Assembly (NCBI GenBank): GCA_003242885.1
Contig: QKMZ01000005.1
Coordinates: forward strand, 62,001 to 126,000
Reading direction: 5' to 3'
From: Candidatus Melainabacteria bacterium
Lineage (GTDB): Bacteria > Cyanobacteriota > Vampirovibrionia > Obscuribacterales > Obscuribacteraceae
DNA: 64,000 nt
Shown: positions 26,586 to 36,185 of the stretch, one piece after another
How positions within the stretch are numbered: the stretch's first letter is position 1
Layout of the letters: each line of letters begins with the position of its first letter
Translations under genes and position numbers: made by a program
Notes under the pieces: generated by a model
Databases searched by the model: none
What the model was told of the DNA's origin: nothing
The model's input: only the letters and a program-made list of their open reading frames with translations

Positions 26586-29500
26586 TTAGTCAAATGGAAG
26601 TGCCGTTTCCCACGCTGTTTTCATCGCCTGCGTACTGAGGCTGATCAAGTCTTTTTCTTCTGGCTTCATCTCGCTGTCGACAATGTTGAGCTGTTGCTCG
26701 GCAGTGACTTCGCCTATCTTGATTGAAGTAAGTCCCTCGAAATGCCGCTCGAAATCTGATTGATGATCTCTGTTTATCGAGACTACGATGTGACCAGGTC
26801 CTTCCCCGAAGAGTAAGGCGTCAGCCCGAGTAACGAAGTCCCACGATTTGAACGCTTGCGTTCCGCGCTCTTCGTAGAGGTTGGAGAGGTATTTGTGATA
26901 CTCGCCAACATCTAAAGATGCGCCATTTCTCGAGCCGATAACGCTTTCGGCAACGCAGGCTGCGAGTCCGCCTTCAGAGATGTCGTGCGCAGAATGTATC
27001 CAGCCGCTCTTGATTGCAGTGTGCAATCTTCTATAGAGGGTTGGCGCGCGATCAAGGTCCAATTCGGGCAGCATTATAGATTGCCATCCGTTGAATTCCT
27101 CGTAGTGGCTGGCGGCCAATCCGAGCACTCCGGCGCTAAGGATATAAATAAGATCGCCGGCTTTCTTAAATTCCATGGAGCGGGCGAAGCGAGCTTCAGG
27201 AACCCGTCCCATGCATGAAATCAGCAAGGTGGGCGGAATCGCGAGCTTGAGCGCGCCGTCGTCGAAGTTGTTTTTCATGCTGTCTTTGCCGGAAATCAAT
27301 GGTGCTCCGTATGCAATCACAGCGTCGTAGAGTCCCTGACAGCAGCGCACTAGTTCTGCTAAGTGGCGCTTACCTTGCGGGTTGCTGTCGCTATAGACTG
27401 GGTCTGGCCAGCAGAAATTGTCCAAAAGGGAAAGTGTGTCGGGGTCTGCTCCTACACAAACCGCGTTTCGTACTGCTTCGTCAACTGCACATTGAGCCAT
27501 CAAATATGGATCGTGTTCGCTTAACCTCGGGCACAAGCCATTAGAGACTGCTAGCGCTGGAGCGCGGTCTAGATCGGCGGTCAGTCTGGGCAGTAGCACG
27601 GCTGCATCGCAGGGCGCCTTTTGCGCTGGTCCCATCATCGGCTTAATAACACTTTGACCACGCACTTCATGGTCATACTGTCTGATGATTGGTTCTCTCG
27701 AGCAGATGTTCGGATGCTTGAGCAACTGAAGCAAAACGCGGCCCAGATGTTCGGGCTGCTTGCCCGTTTTCATTGTGATTTGGGCCGGGCTCCACTGTGA
27801 TTCCAACGATAGAATCGGGCAACCGTCGTGCAGAAATTCAAGGTCTAGCAAAGCAACTGTTTTGCCGTTGTTTTGAACTTCGAAATAACCCTTATTGGTG
27901 AACTCACCGATATTGCTTACTTCAACATTGTGCTTTTCAGCAAGCTTCTTGATGCCGTCGAAGTCATTAGTTGAAATGGTCATGCGCTCTTGCGATTCGG
28001 AGACCACAACTTCCCAATCAGCTAAGCCAGGGTATTTTGTTGGCACTCTGTCCAGGTGGATAATCGCACCACCCGTGATGTTAGCCATCTCACCGACGGA
28101 AGAAGATAAACCACCAGCGCCATTATCGGTGATGCCGGTGATCAAACCTGCATCACGCGCATCGATAACGAAGTCGAGCAAGCGCTTCTGTGTAAATGGA
28201 TCGCCGATTTGTACCGCAGACATCGGCGAGCCTTCGTTCAAAGACTCTGATGAGAAAGTGGCGCCATGAATACCATCTTTGCCGACGCGTCCGCCGGCCA
28301 TAATGATCAGGTCGCCGGCTTGCGTGTGCTTTTTCACCGCATCTCGTGTCTCGTTGCCGGCTTTGATGTGCAAAGGAAGCAATCCGCCTGTGCCGCAAAA
28401 TACTAGTGGCTTTGCTCTGTAGCCCGGGTCGAAAAAGATGGCACCATTTACCGTAGGGATGCCGCTTTTGTTGCCACCGTCTTCAACACCTTTTCGAACG
28501 CCGTCGAGAATTGCTTTTGCAGGCAAAAGTTTCGGTCTTTGAGGTAGAGATGGAGACGGATACGCAAAACAGAAAATGTCTGTATTGAAAAGTGGCTTGG
28601 CTCCGAGACCCGTGCCGAGGATGTCTCTGTTGACTCCAAGAATTCCAGTCAACGCACCGCCATAAGGTTCGAGAGCAGAAGGTGAATTGTGTGTTTCGAC
28701 CTTGAAGCAAACTGCAGTCTCGTTATCCCATTTGACGACACCGGCGTTGTCCTCAAAAACAGAAAGAAGGTCTTTTCTCCATTGTGAGAGTTTTTTCGTG
28801 GCCGCTTTGATGTAGGTCTTGTAGAGACTCGTTATTGTCTCCGACCTCAATTCACGCGGCTTGCTATTGTCGATGTGGGTAATCTTCGCATTGAATATTT
28901 TGTGTTTGCAGTGCTCGGACCATGTCTGAGCCAGCACTTCCAATTCGACATCGGTAGGCATTTCTGGCATGCCATGACTTTTCCTGTCTGCCTTTGTTTT
29001 GTCGAGGCGATAATACTGTCTGATTGCTTTCATCTCGTCCAGATTGAGCGCAAGCAGTCTTTCTTTGCTCAATGCTTCCAAGTTTGCATCCGACAACTCC
29101 AGATTGACGTTTTCCACCCTTGGGGTTTCTGGCAGAACTACATGAGGAAACTTAAGTAGTTTGGCACCATCATCGGAAGTTTCGTGCACGACAAACCGAT
29201 CCGTGAGCGGGTGATATTCCTTATAAATAAGCATCTCCGAAATCGCGTCGGCATCGCCTGATTTTTCTTTGAAGAGAAAACCTCTGCCGGATGCGACTTT
29301 AATGATGCCCTTCAAACCCTTTAACCTGAGCGCTTCTTCGACAGTGTGCGCGAGGTTGTCTGTTACTCCTGGTAAAAACTGCCTTTCTGCAAAATGCTTA
29401 TATTCTTTTTTTGCAAATCGCTCCAGCCATTTGGAACGCTCTTCAGGTATGCAAGCCAGTACTTCTTGCGACAGCGAATCAGCAAGAACAGCACTGATAT

Positions 29501-29684
29501 CCTTCTGCATACTGCTCGGAATCTTGCCGTCCGTCAGCGACTCTTTATCAACCAACAGCCAGTAAAGCGGGAATGATTGAGAATTATGATGCTCTGCTTC
29601 GGAAATCACCGCGACGCAAATGGTGGCAGTTTTGGAGATCTCCAGTACATGCTCGTTTTCTCTGTACTTTGCTCCTTGCGTCAT
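26586..29684 (-). CDS. purL: FGAM synthase, PurL with N-terminal PurS-like extension
   Basis: Converts FGAR to FGAM using ammonia from PurQ. At 1032 residues it is about 290 longer than a standard small PurL (near 740) yet lacks the glutaminase domain of the large form (near 1300). The PurL core starts near residue 210; conserved blocks include LAQTWSEHCKHK, KVETHNSPSALEPYGGA and GISSSVGEM-like GLSSSVGEM. The extra N-terminal part holds FLPGVTDNLAHTVEEAL (about 103-119), which resembles the PurS core (KPGVLDPQG...AL), and no separate purS is present. A PurS-PurL fusion is therefore likely. The start overlaps the purN stop by 4 bases (ATGA). Confidence 0.93.
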   Translation of the reverse strand: MTQGAKYRENEHVLEISKTATICVAVISEAEHHNSQSFPLYWLLVDKESLTDGKIPSSMQKDISAVLADSLSQEVLACIPEERSKWLERFAKKEYKHFAERQFLPGVTDNLAHTVEEALRLKGLKGIIKVASGRGFLFKEKSGDADAISEMLIYKEYHPLTDRFVVHETSDDGAKLLKFPHVVLPETPRVENVNLELSDANLEALSKERLLALNLDEMKAIRQYYRLDKTKADRKSHGMPEMPTDVELEVLAQTWSEHCKHKIFNAKITHIDNSKPRELRSETITSLYKTYIKAATKKLSQWRKDLLSVFEDNAGVVKWDNETAVCFKVETHNSPSALEPYGGALTGILGVNRDILGTGLGAKPLFNTDIFCFAYPSPSLPQRPKLLPAKAILDGVRKGVEDGGNKSGIPTVNGAIFFDPGYRAKPLVFCGTGGLLPLHIKAGNETRDAVKKHTQAGDLIIMAGGRVGKDGIHGATFSSESLNEGSPMSAVQIGDPFTQKRLLDFVIDARDAGLITGITDNGAGGLSSSVGEMANITGGAIIHLDRVPTKYPGLADWEVVVSESQERMTISTNDFDGIKKLAEKHNVEVSNIGEFTNKGYFEVQNNGKTVALLDLEFLHDGCPILSLESQWSPAQITMKTGKQPEHLGRVLLQLLKHPNICSREPIIRQYDHEVRGQSVIKPMMGPAQKAPCDAAVLLPRLTADLDRAPALAVSNGLCPRLSEHDPYLMAQCAVDEAVRNAVCVGADPDTLSLLDNFCWPDPVYSDSNPQGKRHLAELVRCCQGLYDAVIAYGAPLISGKDSMKNNFDDGALKLAIPPTLLISCMGRVPEARFARSMEFKKAGDLIYILSAGVLGLAASHYEEFNGWQSIMLPELDLDRAPTLYRRLHTAIKSGWIHSAHDISEGGLAACVAESVIGSRNGASLDVGEYHKYLSNLYEERGTQAFKSWDFVTRADALLFGEGPGHIVVSINRDHQSDFERHFEGLTSIKIGEVTAEQQLNIVDSEMKPEEKDLISLSTQAMKTAWETALPFD

Positions 29685-30346
29685 CTCCTGGCGGTCTCCC
29701 TGTCGGTGCCTTCTTTTATCTGCGCCTCTGTGTTGTCATCTTTCAGACGTTTGAAGTATTTAACCCCATCTTTGGCTATGTTTTGCAAAACCTCTGGGAA
29801 TAGCTCGTGTTCTATTTTCAGACCCCGCGCCTTAAAACTTTCAATGGTGTCATCTGCTTCCCGTCTAAAAGTCGCTTGAGCCAGAATCGGTCCGTGATCC
29901 ACCTTTTCATCGACAAGATGAACCGTAACTCCGGCAATCTTGACGCCATATTCAAAAGCTTCTTCGTACCCTCTTATGCCAGGAAAAGCCGGGAGCAATG
30001 AAGGGTGTATGTTGATCACTTTGAAAAAGCCGCGCGGGTCTTTAAAGTTGGCAAGAAAAGCCGACGATAGCACACGCATATATCCAGCTAGCACAACGAA
30101 ATCCAAATCGTGCTTCTTAAGCTCTGCCACAACCTTCTCTTCGTGTTCTTTGCGAGATAATCCAGCATTCGGCACCACGGCTGTTCGCACTCCGTGTTTG
30201 TTGGCAATATCAATGGCGCCGGCACCAGGCACATTGACCAATACTAGTTGAACCTTCGCGTCTAGTTTGCCGGCGGCAATTGAATCTAATATTGCTTCTA
30301 AGTTTGAACCTCTACCAGAGGCGAGGACAGCTATGTTGATAGACAT
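29681..30346 (-). CDS. purN: Phosphoribosylglycinamide formyltransferase
   Basis: Transfers a formyl group from 10-formyl-THF to GAR. The 221 residues include ASGRGSNLEAIL at the N-terminus and INIHPSLLPAFPG with the catalytic Asn and His, then VDHGPILAQ with the conserved Asp. It overlaps purD by 16 bases upstream and purL by 4 bases downstream. Confidence 0.96.
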   Translation of the reverse strand: MSINIAVLASGRGSNLEAILDSIAAGKLDAKVQLVLVNVPGAGAIDIANKHGVRTAVVPNAGLSRKEHEEKVVAELKKHDLDFVVLAGYMRVLSSAFLANFKDPRGFFKVINIHPSLLPAFPGIRGYEEAFEYGVKIAGVTVHLVDEKVDHGPILAQATFRREADDTIESFKARGLKIEHELFPEVLQNIAKDGVKYFKRLKDDNTEAQIKEGTDRETARR

Positions 30347-31677
30347 TGCCCAACCTCCTTAAGCGCAATATCCGATCGGCAAGCCATGTCAGCGAATCTC
30401 ACTTGCTTGATCGCTTTGTATGCATTGTTCCTGGCCGCCTCAATATTGTCACCCAGCGCAGTCAATGCCAAAACTCTGCCACCATTGGTGAGCAGTTTTC
30501 CATCTTTCAATTGTGTCCCAGCATGAAAAATACAGACATCTGCGGGTAGATCATCAACTTCGATTGCTTTTCCTTTTGAAGATGATTCCGGATAATCCCT
30601 TGCAGAAAGCACCACGCAGACACTCGCTTTATCGAACCATTCAATTTGCTCGTCAGCTAAACATCCTTGAGCGCTTGCCCAGAGCAAGGGAAGTATGTCT
30701 GACTTTAGTCGCGGCATTAATGCTTGTGTTTCCGGGTCGCCAAAGCGAGCATTGAATTCGAGAGCATAAGGAATAAGCTCATTGTTTGAGGGAGGAGCTG
30801 TGCCGTCTGAAGATGCCGGTAGTCCAACTAAAATTCCTGCAAAGAGCATTCCTTTGAAATCGAGACTTCCATTTTTCAAAGCTTCTTCAATTGGTTTGAT
30901 TACTTGCGCTTCAATCAAGCTCTTGTTTTTGTCAAACAGCCGGACTGGTGAGTATGCACCCATTCCACCAGTGTTAGGTCCTTTGTCGCCATCAAATCTG
31001 CGTTTGTGATCTTGGCACGCAGAAAGAGGCATCACACTCTTGCCATCGATTAGAAGCAATAGCGAAAGTTCTTCACCAATCAACTTTTCTTCGATGACGA
31101 CAGTGGAGCCTGCCTCGCCAAATCGGCCTTCCTTAAATATTGCGGTCAGCGCATCCACGGCTTCACTTTCGCTATTGCACACGAAGACGCCCTTGCCTAG
31201 CGCTAAGCCATCGGCTTTGATTACGCGAGCCCATTCATTTTCTTTGATGAATTTTTGTGCTGCTTCAAAGTCGTGAACAACTGTAAATCGCGCCGTTGGA
31301 ATCTTATGCTCAAGCATGAATTGTTTTGAGTGTGCTTTGCTCCACTCGAGTTTTGCCGCTTCTTTTTTCGGTCCGAATACTGTCAGACCTTTCGCTTCCA
31401 TGAAATCAACGATGCCGTCAGCAAGCGGATTATCGGGTCCAATTACGACAAAATCAATTTTGTTGTTCTGCGCAAATTCACTCAATCCAGCGAAATCGCT
31501 CACCTGTAGATCAACATTGGAAATCCGTGCGTCTTGCGCTGTGCCACCATTTCCTGGGGCGCAGTAAATATCGCCGGCAAACTGGCTTTGAGCAATCTTC
31601 CAGCAAAGTGCGTGCTCGCGGCCACCACCGCCAACCACCATCACGTTTATCTTGCTGTTGAGTTTGCCATGTCCCAT
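30331..31677 (-). CDS. purD: Phosphoribosylamine-glycine ligase (GAR synthetase)
   Basis: ATP-grasp ligase that joins glycine to phosphoribosylamine. The product is 448 residues from ATG 31677, chosen because it lies 7 bases after the purC stop with GAGG 10 bases upstream; the frame extends to 31794 inside purC but those residues match nothing. VVGGGGREHALCWK near residues 13-27, GLALGKGVFVC and EFNARFGDPETQALMPRL are family blocks. It sits between purC and purN with tight spacing. Confidence 0.95.
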   Translation of the reverse strand: MGHGKLNSKINVMVVGGGGREHALCWKIAQSQFAGDIYCAPGNGGTAQDARISNVDLQVSDFAGLSEFAQNNKIDFVVIGPDNPLADGIVDFMEAKGLTVFGPKKEAAKLEWSKAHSKQFMLEHKIPTARFTVVHDFEAAQKFIKENEWARVIKADGLALGKGVFVCNSESEAVDALTAIFKEGRFGEAGSTVVIEEKLIGEELSLLLLIDGKSVMPLSACQDHKRRFDGDKGPNTGGMGAYSPVRLFDKNKSLIEAQVIKPIEEALKNGSLDFKGMLFAGILVGLPASSDGTAPPSNNELIPYALEFNARFGDPETQALMPRLKSDILPLLWASAQGCLADEQIEWFDKASVCVVLSARDYPESSSKGKAIEVDDLPADVCIFHAGTQLKDGKLLTNGGRVLALTALGDNIEAARNNAYKAIKQVRFADMACRSDIALKEVGQCLST

Positions 31678-31684
31678 GCAGCTC

Positions 31685-32989
31685 TTACCTCGTACCTGTT
31701 TGAGCGGCAGGCGATGCTTCGCCCTTAAGTTTCGCCGGCAGCGCACTGACGAACTGATCGAGAGTTGGGTGGTTTTCGAACACCGGCTCACCAATCAAAT
31801 GGTTTGCCAATGTTCCGTACAGCTTATCTATTGATGCTTTCTCTTCTGCCGCCAAGCGAACTGGTGAAGATTGCAGCTCCGAAAGCGCGATGCCCTTCCA
31901 GTCTGCAATGCCTCGTCCTTTCGCCATTAGCTGCGCTTTCTTCAAAGACTCTTCCCACGGGGTTCCACGGTAGATTCTGCGGAGCATCTCTTTGGAGAGG
32001 TGCACACCCTTGTAGATAAGTCTTAATTCGTCAGGTCCAACGCTGTCGGCAAGGAGCAGAATGCCACCAGTAGAGGTGCCCGTGCTCTCTGCGTCTTTGT
32101 GCGCACCATAATCAATAATCATTTCGAACTTGCCGTCCCAAAGTTCAATTCCTTTTTCAGCAAAGAGAACATAAAGAGCGAGAGCGGCTTGGAATGACAT
32201 TTCTGTCAGATATTCAAACTCGAAAGAATTCAGCCCTGATATATGCGCTGCCTCTTGCGTGGAAAGTAATCTATCTTTAGGTTCGAGTTTTGTGAAAAAT
32301 TCGATAACCGGACGTTCCAACCATTCGCCTTCTTTTGGTTGTGTTTTCAATCCGAGCTGTCTGGCATAGTCAGGATTTTTCTCGATTCTCTCTTTGAGCG
32401 AGCTACCTGCGGGCATGCCAAATCGGAAGACAATCTCCAACGGCACCAAGCGGCGGCCGGTCATTTGTGCTTGTGCTTGCACCTGGGTGTGAGGATAGAA
32501 ATAGGTTGGCTGTCCGTCTATCTGGTGCAATTCGGGACGTTCGACTCGAGCGGTCAAAACTTCCATCAACGGAGTTGCGCCTAATATCGAATCGACCAGC
32601 GAAATATCTTTGGGATCGGTTTCTATCAAATCTTTGAAGTGATGCGGCAGTCCAAAACTAACTACACCACAAACACCATCGAAAACTGGATGCTTGAACC
32701 TTGTGTCTAAGAACGCTTTGTCGAAGCGTTCTAAATGTCTGTTGCCCTTTAGCCTTTGGAAAATCTCGGGCGAGCCAAGTTGTTGGAAAAAGAACGCGCC
32801 CATTTTTGCCAGGGCGCGACCTTTGTTTTCGATTGTGTCAGGCATTTTGCCCCAATCGAAGACCGAGTAATCATCAGTGAAATGGAAGAACAAGCGATCG
32901 GGTTTTTCGAACGTTTTAAAAACGCGTTTTACCGAGCCTTCGTAAATGAGTTCCAATCCGCTTGGATTTTTTTGTTTTGTCACTGCCAC
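31685..32989 (-). CDS. purC: SAICAR synthetase, long form
   Basis: Ligates aspartate to CAIR. The N-terminal YEGSVKRVF and HFTDDYSVFDWGKMPD blocks and PLEIVFRFGMP in the middle identify the family. At 434 residues it is much longer than the classic enzyme (about 240) or the long bacterial and yeast form (about 300); the extra length lies mainly after about residue 330 (after ADSVGPDELRL). There is a 10-base gap to purF and 7 bases to purD. The long C-terminal part has no recognised domain. Confidence 0.93.
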   Translation of the reverse strand: MAVTKQKNPSGLELIYEGSVKRVFKTFEKPDRLFFHFTDDYSVFDWGKMPDTIENKGRALAKMGAFFFQQLGSPEIFQRLKGNRHLERFDKAFLDTRFKHPVFDGVCGVVSFGLPHHFKDLIETDPKDISLVDSILGATPLMEVLTARVERPELHQIDGQPTYFYPHTQVQAQAQMTGRRLVPLEIVFRFGMPAGSSLKERIEKNPDYARQLGLKTQPKEGEWLERPVIEFFTKLEPKDRLLSTQEAAHISGLNSFEFEYLTEMSFQAALALYVLFAEKGIELWDGKFEMIIDYGAHKDAESTGTSTGGILLLADSVGPDELRLIYKGVHLSKEMLRRIYRGTPWEESLKKAQLMAKGRGIADWKGIALSELQSSPVRLAAEEKASIDKLYGTLANHLIGEPVFENHPTLDQFVSALPAKLKGEASPAAQTGTR

Positions 32990-32999
32990 TCTTCTAACC

Positions 33000-34457
33000 T
33001 CAGCACGACGAATGTTTTTTCACGCCTGACTCTCTATCTCGGGTGCGCATCGCTTCGAAATCACGTCCGGATGAAATATCTGTCGGATACTCTCCAGTTA
33101 AACATCCCAAGCATAATGTCTCGCTTTCAAGCGCTTCTTTCAAACCACTAATGGTTTGGAAAATCACTCGGTCCACTCCTAGTATCTCAGCGATTTCATC
33201 GTTGGTACGGTCGTGCGCGACCAATTCTTTTGCACTCGGAAAGTCGATGCCGTAATAGCATGGACTGACGAGCGGCGGACAAGTAGAAAGCAAAATCACT
33301 TCTTTGGCGCCGGCAAGGCGGATCAGTTTTACAATCTGCATAGAGGTGTTGCCGCGCACGATGCTGTCATCAACAATTAAGCAGCTCTTTCCTTCGAACT
33401 CGTGTCCGATTGGAAATAGTTTGCGTCTAATCGCTTCCTGACGGCTTTCTTGATCGTCCAGAATGAAAGTTCGATTGACATAACGATTTTTGATCAGTAA
33501 TTCTCTGAAAGGAATTCCCAAAGTCTCGGCAACAGCGATTGCACTGACGCGGCTTGTTTCTGGAACCGGGACGACGACATCAGCACTAATGTTTTCTTTT
33601 TGCAGTTGGCGCGCTAAGACCTGTCCGAGCTTGAACCTTGCGTTGTACACAGAGGTTTCATCGATTTCTGACTCGACACGTGCAAAATATACCCACTCGA
33701 ACATGCACGGGGAAATTGAGTCTTGTCTTATGACTTTGCGCTCGATGACTCCGCCTTTGGATATATAAACAAGCTCTCCAGTTTGTACGTCCTCGACATC
33801 GGTGAATCCGAGGAAGTTAAGAGCGATCGATTCGCTGGCTAATGCATATACGGTGCTGCCATCTTCTTGCATGCGTCGTCCAAGACAGAGCGGGCGGATA
33901 CCGTCCGGATCGCGGAAACCAAAAATATCTCCCTCGCCCGTCAAGCATATAACTGAATAGCTGCCGACGAGTTTGGACATCAGCCGTTTTACGGCGCCTT
34001 GGGCATTTTGGAAATCAATGGGGCCTGGCTCCAGTTCATCGCAAAGCAATTTGAGCATCAGTTCCGAATCTGATTCTACCCAAAGCGGCTTGCGCGTCTT
34101 GGAGTGGTAAAGCTCTTCGCGGAGCTTATAAAAGTTGACGATGTTGCCGTTATGACCGAGCCCAAGCCCTCTGTCGTAATCGAGGAAAGGTTGCAACATA
34201 TTAGGATCGTTGCGTCCTACGGTGGCGTAGCGCGAGTGCCCAAGTGCCGCATGACCGGTCAGGGTTTTGAAAGAACGCTCGGAAAAGACGTTTTCGACAA
34301 GGCCACTTCCCTTTGTCAGGTGAAAGTTGCCTTTCTTCTTTGTGTCGATAGTAAGGATGCCCGCTCCATCCTGGCCTCGATGCTGCAGGTTCATCAAGCC
34401 AAAAAAGACATCATAGGCTGATCCAGGAGTGCCCGTGATAGCAATCAGCCCACACAT
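33000..34457 (-). CDS. purF: Amidophosphoribosyltransferase
   Basis: First committed enzyme of purine synthesis, making phosphoribosylamine from PRPP and glutamine. The 485 residues start MCGLIAITG, so removal of Met exposes the catalytic Cys. LMNLQHRGQDGAGI belongs to the Ntn glutaminase domain and VDDSIVRGNTS is the PRPP loop. CLGCLTGEYPT near the C-terminus fits the form with Cys ligands for an iron-sulphur cluster. It heads the ten-gene purine operon; a hairpin with a T-run lies in its leader. Confidence 0.96.
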   Translation of the reverse strand: MCGLIAITGTPGSAYDVFFGLMNLQHRGQDGAGILTIDTKKKGNFHLTKGSGLVENVFSERSFKTLTGHAALGHSRYATVGRNDPNMLQPFLDYDRGLGLGHNGNIVNFYKLREELYHSKTRKPLWVESDSELMLKLLCDELEPGPIDFQNAQGAVKRLMSKLVGSYSVICLTGEGDIFGFRDPDGIRPLCLGRRMQEDGSTVYALASESIALNFLGFTDVEDVQTGELVYISKGGVIERKVIRQDSISPCMFEWVYFARVESEIDETSVYNARFKLGQVLARQLQKENISADVVVPVPETSRVSAIAVAETLGIPFRELLIKNRYVNRTFILDDQESRQEAIRRKLFPIGHEFEGKSCLIVDDSIVRGNTSMQIVKLIRLAGAKEVILLSTCPPLVSPCYYGIDFPSAKELVAHDRTNDEIAEILGVDRVIFQTISGLKEALESETLCLGCLTGEYPTDISSGRDFEAMRTRDRESGVKKHSSC

Positions 34458-34474
34458 ATGATTCGTCCGCCGTA

Positions 34475-34506
34475 AAAGGAGCGTCTAGGCCCCTAATGGT
34501 ACGCTC
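34475..34506 (-). promoter_or_regulatory. Leader hairpin upstream of purF
   Basis: On the leftward strand a 6-bp stem (34501-34506 with 34479-34484) encloses an inner 4-bp stem and is followed by CTTTT, about 20 bases before the purF ATG. It could serve as an attenuator or simply a leader structure. No purine riboswitch core was recognised. Confidence 0.3.
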
Positions 34507-34755
34507 TTGGACTGCTCGATCCAACTTCTCGGAGCTTATTTCTTACAGTTCTTGTCATAGAAATTGGATTAAAGCCGCAGATTTCAGTCAAAAAGACTGT
34601 CATCTGTTCTTTTGAATACCGATCTCTTGGCAGCTGTCAGAGCCTCCCCGCACCCCAAAATAAGTAGCGAGCAGGTAATGGTGGTGCCGTATATGGTGGC
34701 TAATCTCTGGCAAAACCCAGCGGTTCTATTCGTCGAGTGCAATTATCTTGACACT
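34507..34755. other. Intergenic region upstream of purF
   Basis: About 250 bases between the purF leader hairpin and the end of the TadE-like gene. It should carry the purine operon promoter, but only a weak TTGACT near 34588 (leftward) without a matching -10 box was seen. No coding frame is convincing. Confidence 0.4.
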
Positions 34756-35346
34756 CTATTCGTTCATGAAGAACTCATTTGTATTCGGGTTTCTGCCCAG
34801 GTTTTCCCAGTTTGAAGAACTGGTCATTGTGACAGTGAAGGGGGCGTTCAAGCCTGGAATTTTCTTCTCACCTATATTCACGAGTAGCATTGGTGAAACT
34901 TCGACAGTGGCGAAAAGTTCCAGCTCATACTGAAACGGTCCATTCGGCGAATCCGGAAGCCACTCAGAAGGAATATGCTTGGGTTCTGATACGACTAGTT
35001 TTTTGTCTGGAGTAGCGGTCTTTGTTATTACCAAAGCAAGTCGTAATTGCTTCGCATTGACTCCGCCAATCTTCTTGAGCAAATCTTGCAGATTGACGTC
35101 TGACTCTAATTGTTCGAATGCGCGACTGAGGGTTTCGGCCCGGGCGAAATTGACTGAGTAGCTCGTTATTATATGGTTGGCGAGCCCCCACCTTACTGGA
35201 ATAACGCTCAGGTCCAAGAGTGGAATCACAAAAAATATCACGAGAACTGTAAGCGCTGCAGCGAACTCCGCTGCTTGAGCACCGGTGCTCTTTCGCCCGT
35301 TTGCAGATGCTGGTTTTGCTGATATTCTGGAGTTTTTGTGACGCAC
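34756..35346 (-). CDS. TadE-like pseudopilin/secreted protein
   Basis: 196 residues. A basic N-terminus is followed by GAQAAEFAAALTVLVIFFV (about 22-40), the Glu-containing hydrophobic helix typical of TadE/TadF minor pseudopilins. The rest is a soluble beta-rich domain outside the membrane. In other bacteria these proteins accompany a Tad pilus locus with TadA, B and C; none is in this window, so partners must lie elsewhere or the protein is an orphan. It ends 298 bases before purF on the same strand. Confidence 0.75.
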   Translation of the reverse strand: MRHKNSRISAKPASANGRKSTGAQAAEFAAALTVLVIFFVIPLLDLSVIPVRWGLANHIITSYSVNFARAETLSRAFEQLESDVNLQDLLKKIGGVNAKQLRLALVITKTATPDKKLVVSEPKHIPSEWLPDSPNGPFQYELELFATVEVSPMLLVNIGEKKIPGLNAPFTVTMTSSSNWENLGRNPNTNEFFMNE

Positions 35347-35621
35347 GATGTTGTGTTTAAAACCCGTTATTCTATTGGCACCGCTTTACCCAGAATATCA
35401 CGCGTGTTCTTTCAGTTAAATGCCAAGCAAGCCTGGCAGTTAGAATAGAATTTACAAGCCGGGAAATTTCTTTCTTCATGTCATTCATAGTAAGTGCCAC
35501 ATGGAGCAGGAATGACATCTCCGGCAAGGGACAATCTGCCACTGCTGATGGTGGCGCTCGGGATGCTTCGGTCGCCAGTCTTACTTTCTAATTTCGTTGT
35601 TGTAGTTTTAGGGACCTTTCT

Positions 35622-36137
35622 ATGTCGGACGAACACACAAATTTAGCAGACGTCAGAAAACGTGCCGAATCCGGCGATGCAATCGCGCAATGCACTCTCG
35701 CCTTTTACTATATAGAAGGTAGGGGAGTCGAGAAAAATCCTTCCGAAGCGGCTGCCTGGTACGAACGTGCGGCCGAACAGCAAAATGCTGTCGCGCAGTA
35801 TAACCTCGCCGACCTGTACCTGCGAGGAAGGGGCGTAAAGCGAGACGTAGAGCGGGCAATTGAATTGTTTTCAAACGCCGCGGAAAACGGTGATCACGAT
35901 GCGGCGTTTTGCGTCGGTTTGATTTACGATCGTGGAGATGGCGTGGAGCAGAATTTGGAACGCGCCTTTCACTGGTATAAGCTGGCAGCGGAAAATGGCT
36001 CTGCGCGGGCTCAGTATGACCTTGCGGTTATGTATCGGGAAGGCCGCGGTGTCGAGCCTAGTTTGGAACTCGCGCAGCACTGGTTTCTTCAAGCAGCGCA
36101 AAATGGCGTCGCCCGCGCGCAGCTAGAAATAGAGTAA
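35622..36137 (+). CDS. Sel1-repeat protein
   Basis: 171 residues made of four Sel1-like repeats (36 residues each), with the pattern AQxxLAxxYxxGRGVxxD repeated at about 17, 53, 89 and 125. There is no signal peptide, so it should be cytoplasmic. Sel1 repeats form a superhelix that binds proteins; several regulate signalling. AGGGA lies 7-8 bases before the ATG. It stands alone on this strand and converges on the CtpA gene. Confidence 0.9.
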   Translation: MSDEHTNLADVRKRAESGDAIAQCTLAFYYIEGRGVEKNPSEAAAWYERAAEQQNAVAQYNLADLYLRGRGVKRDVERAIELFSNAAENGDHDAAFCVGLIYDRGDGVEQNLERAFHWYKLAAENGSARAQYDLAVMYREGRGVEPSLELAQHWFLQAAQNGVARAQLEIE

Positions 36138-36185
36138 GCGAAAGAGTAAGGGAGGCACATGCCGCTCCCCTGCAAGTGGTGGAAA

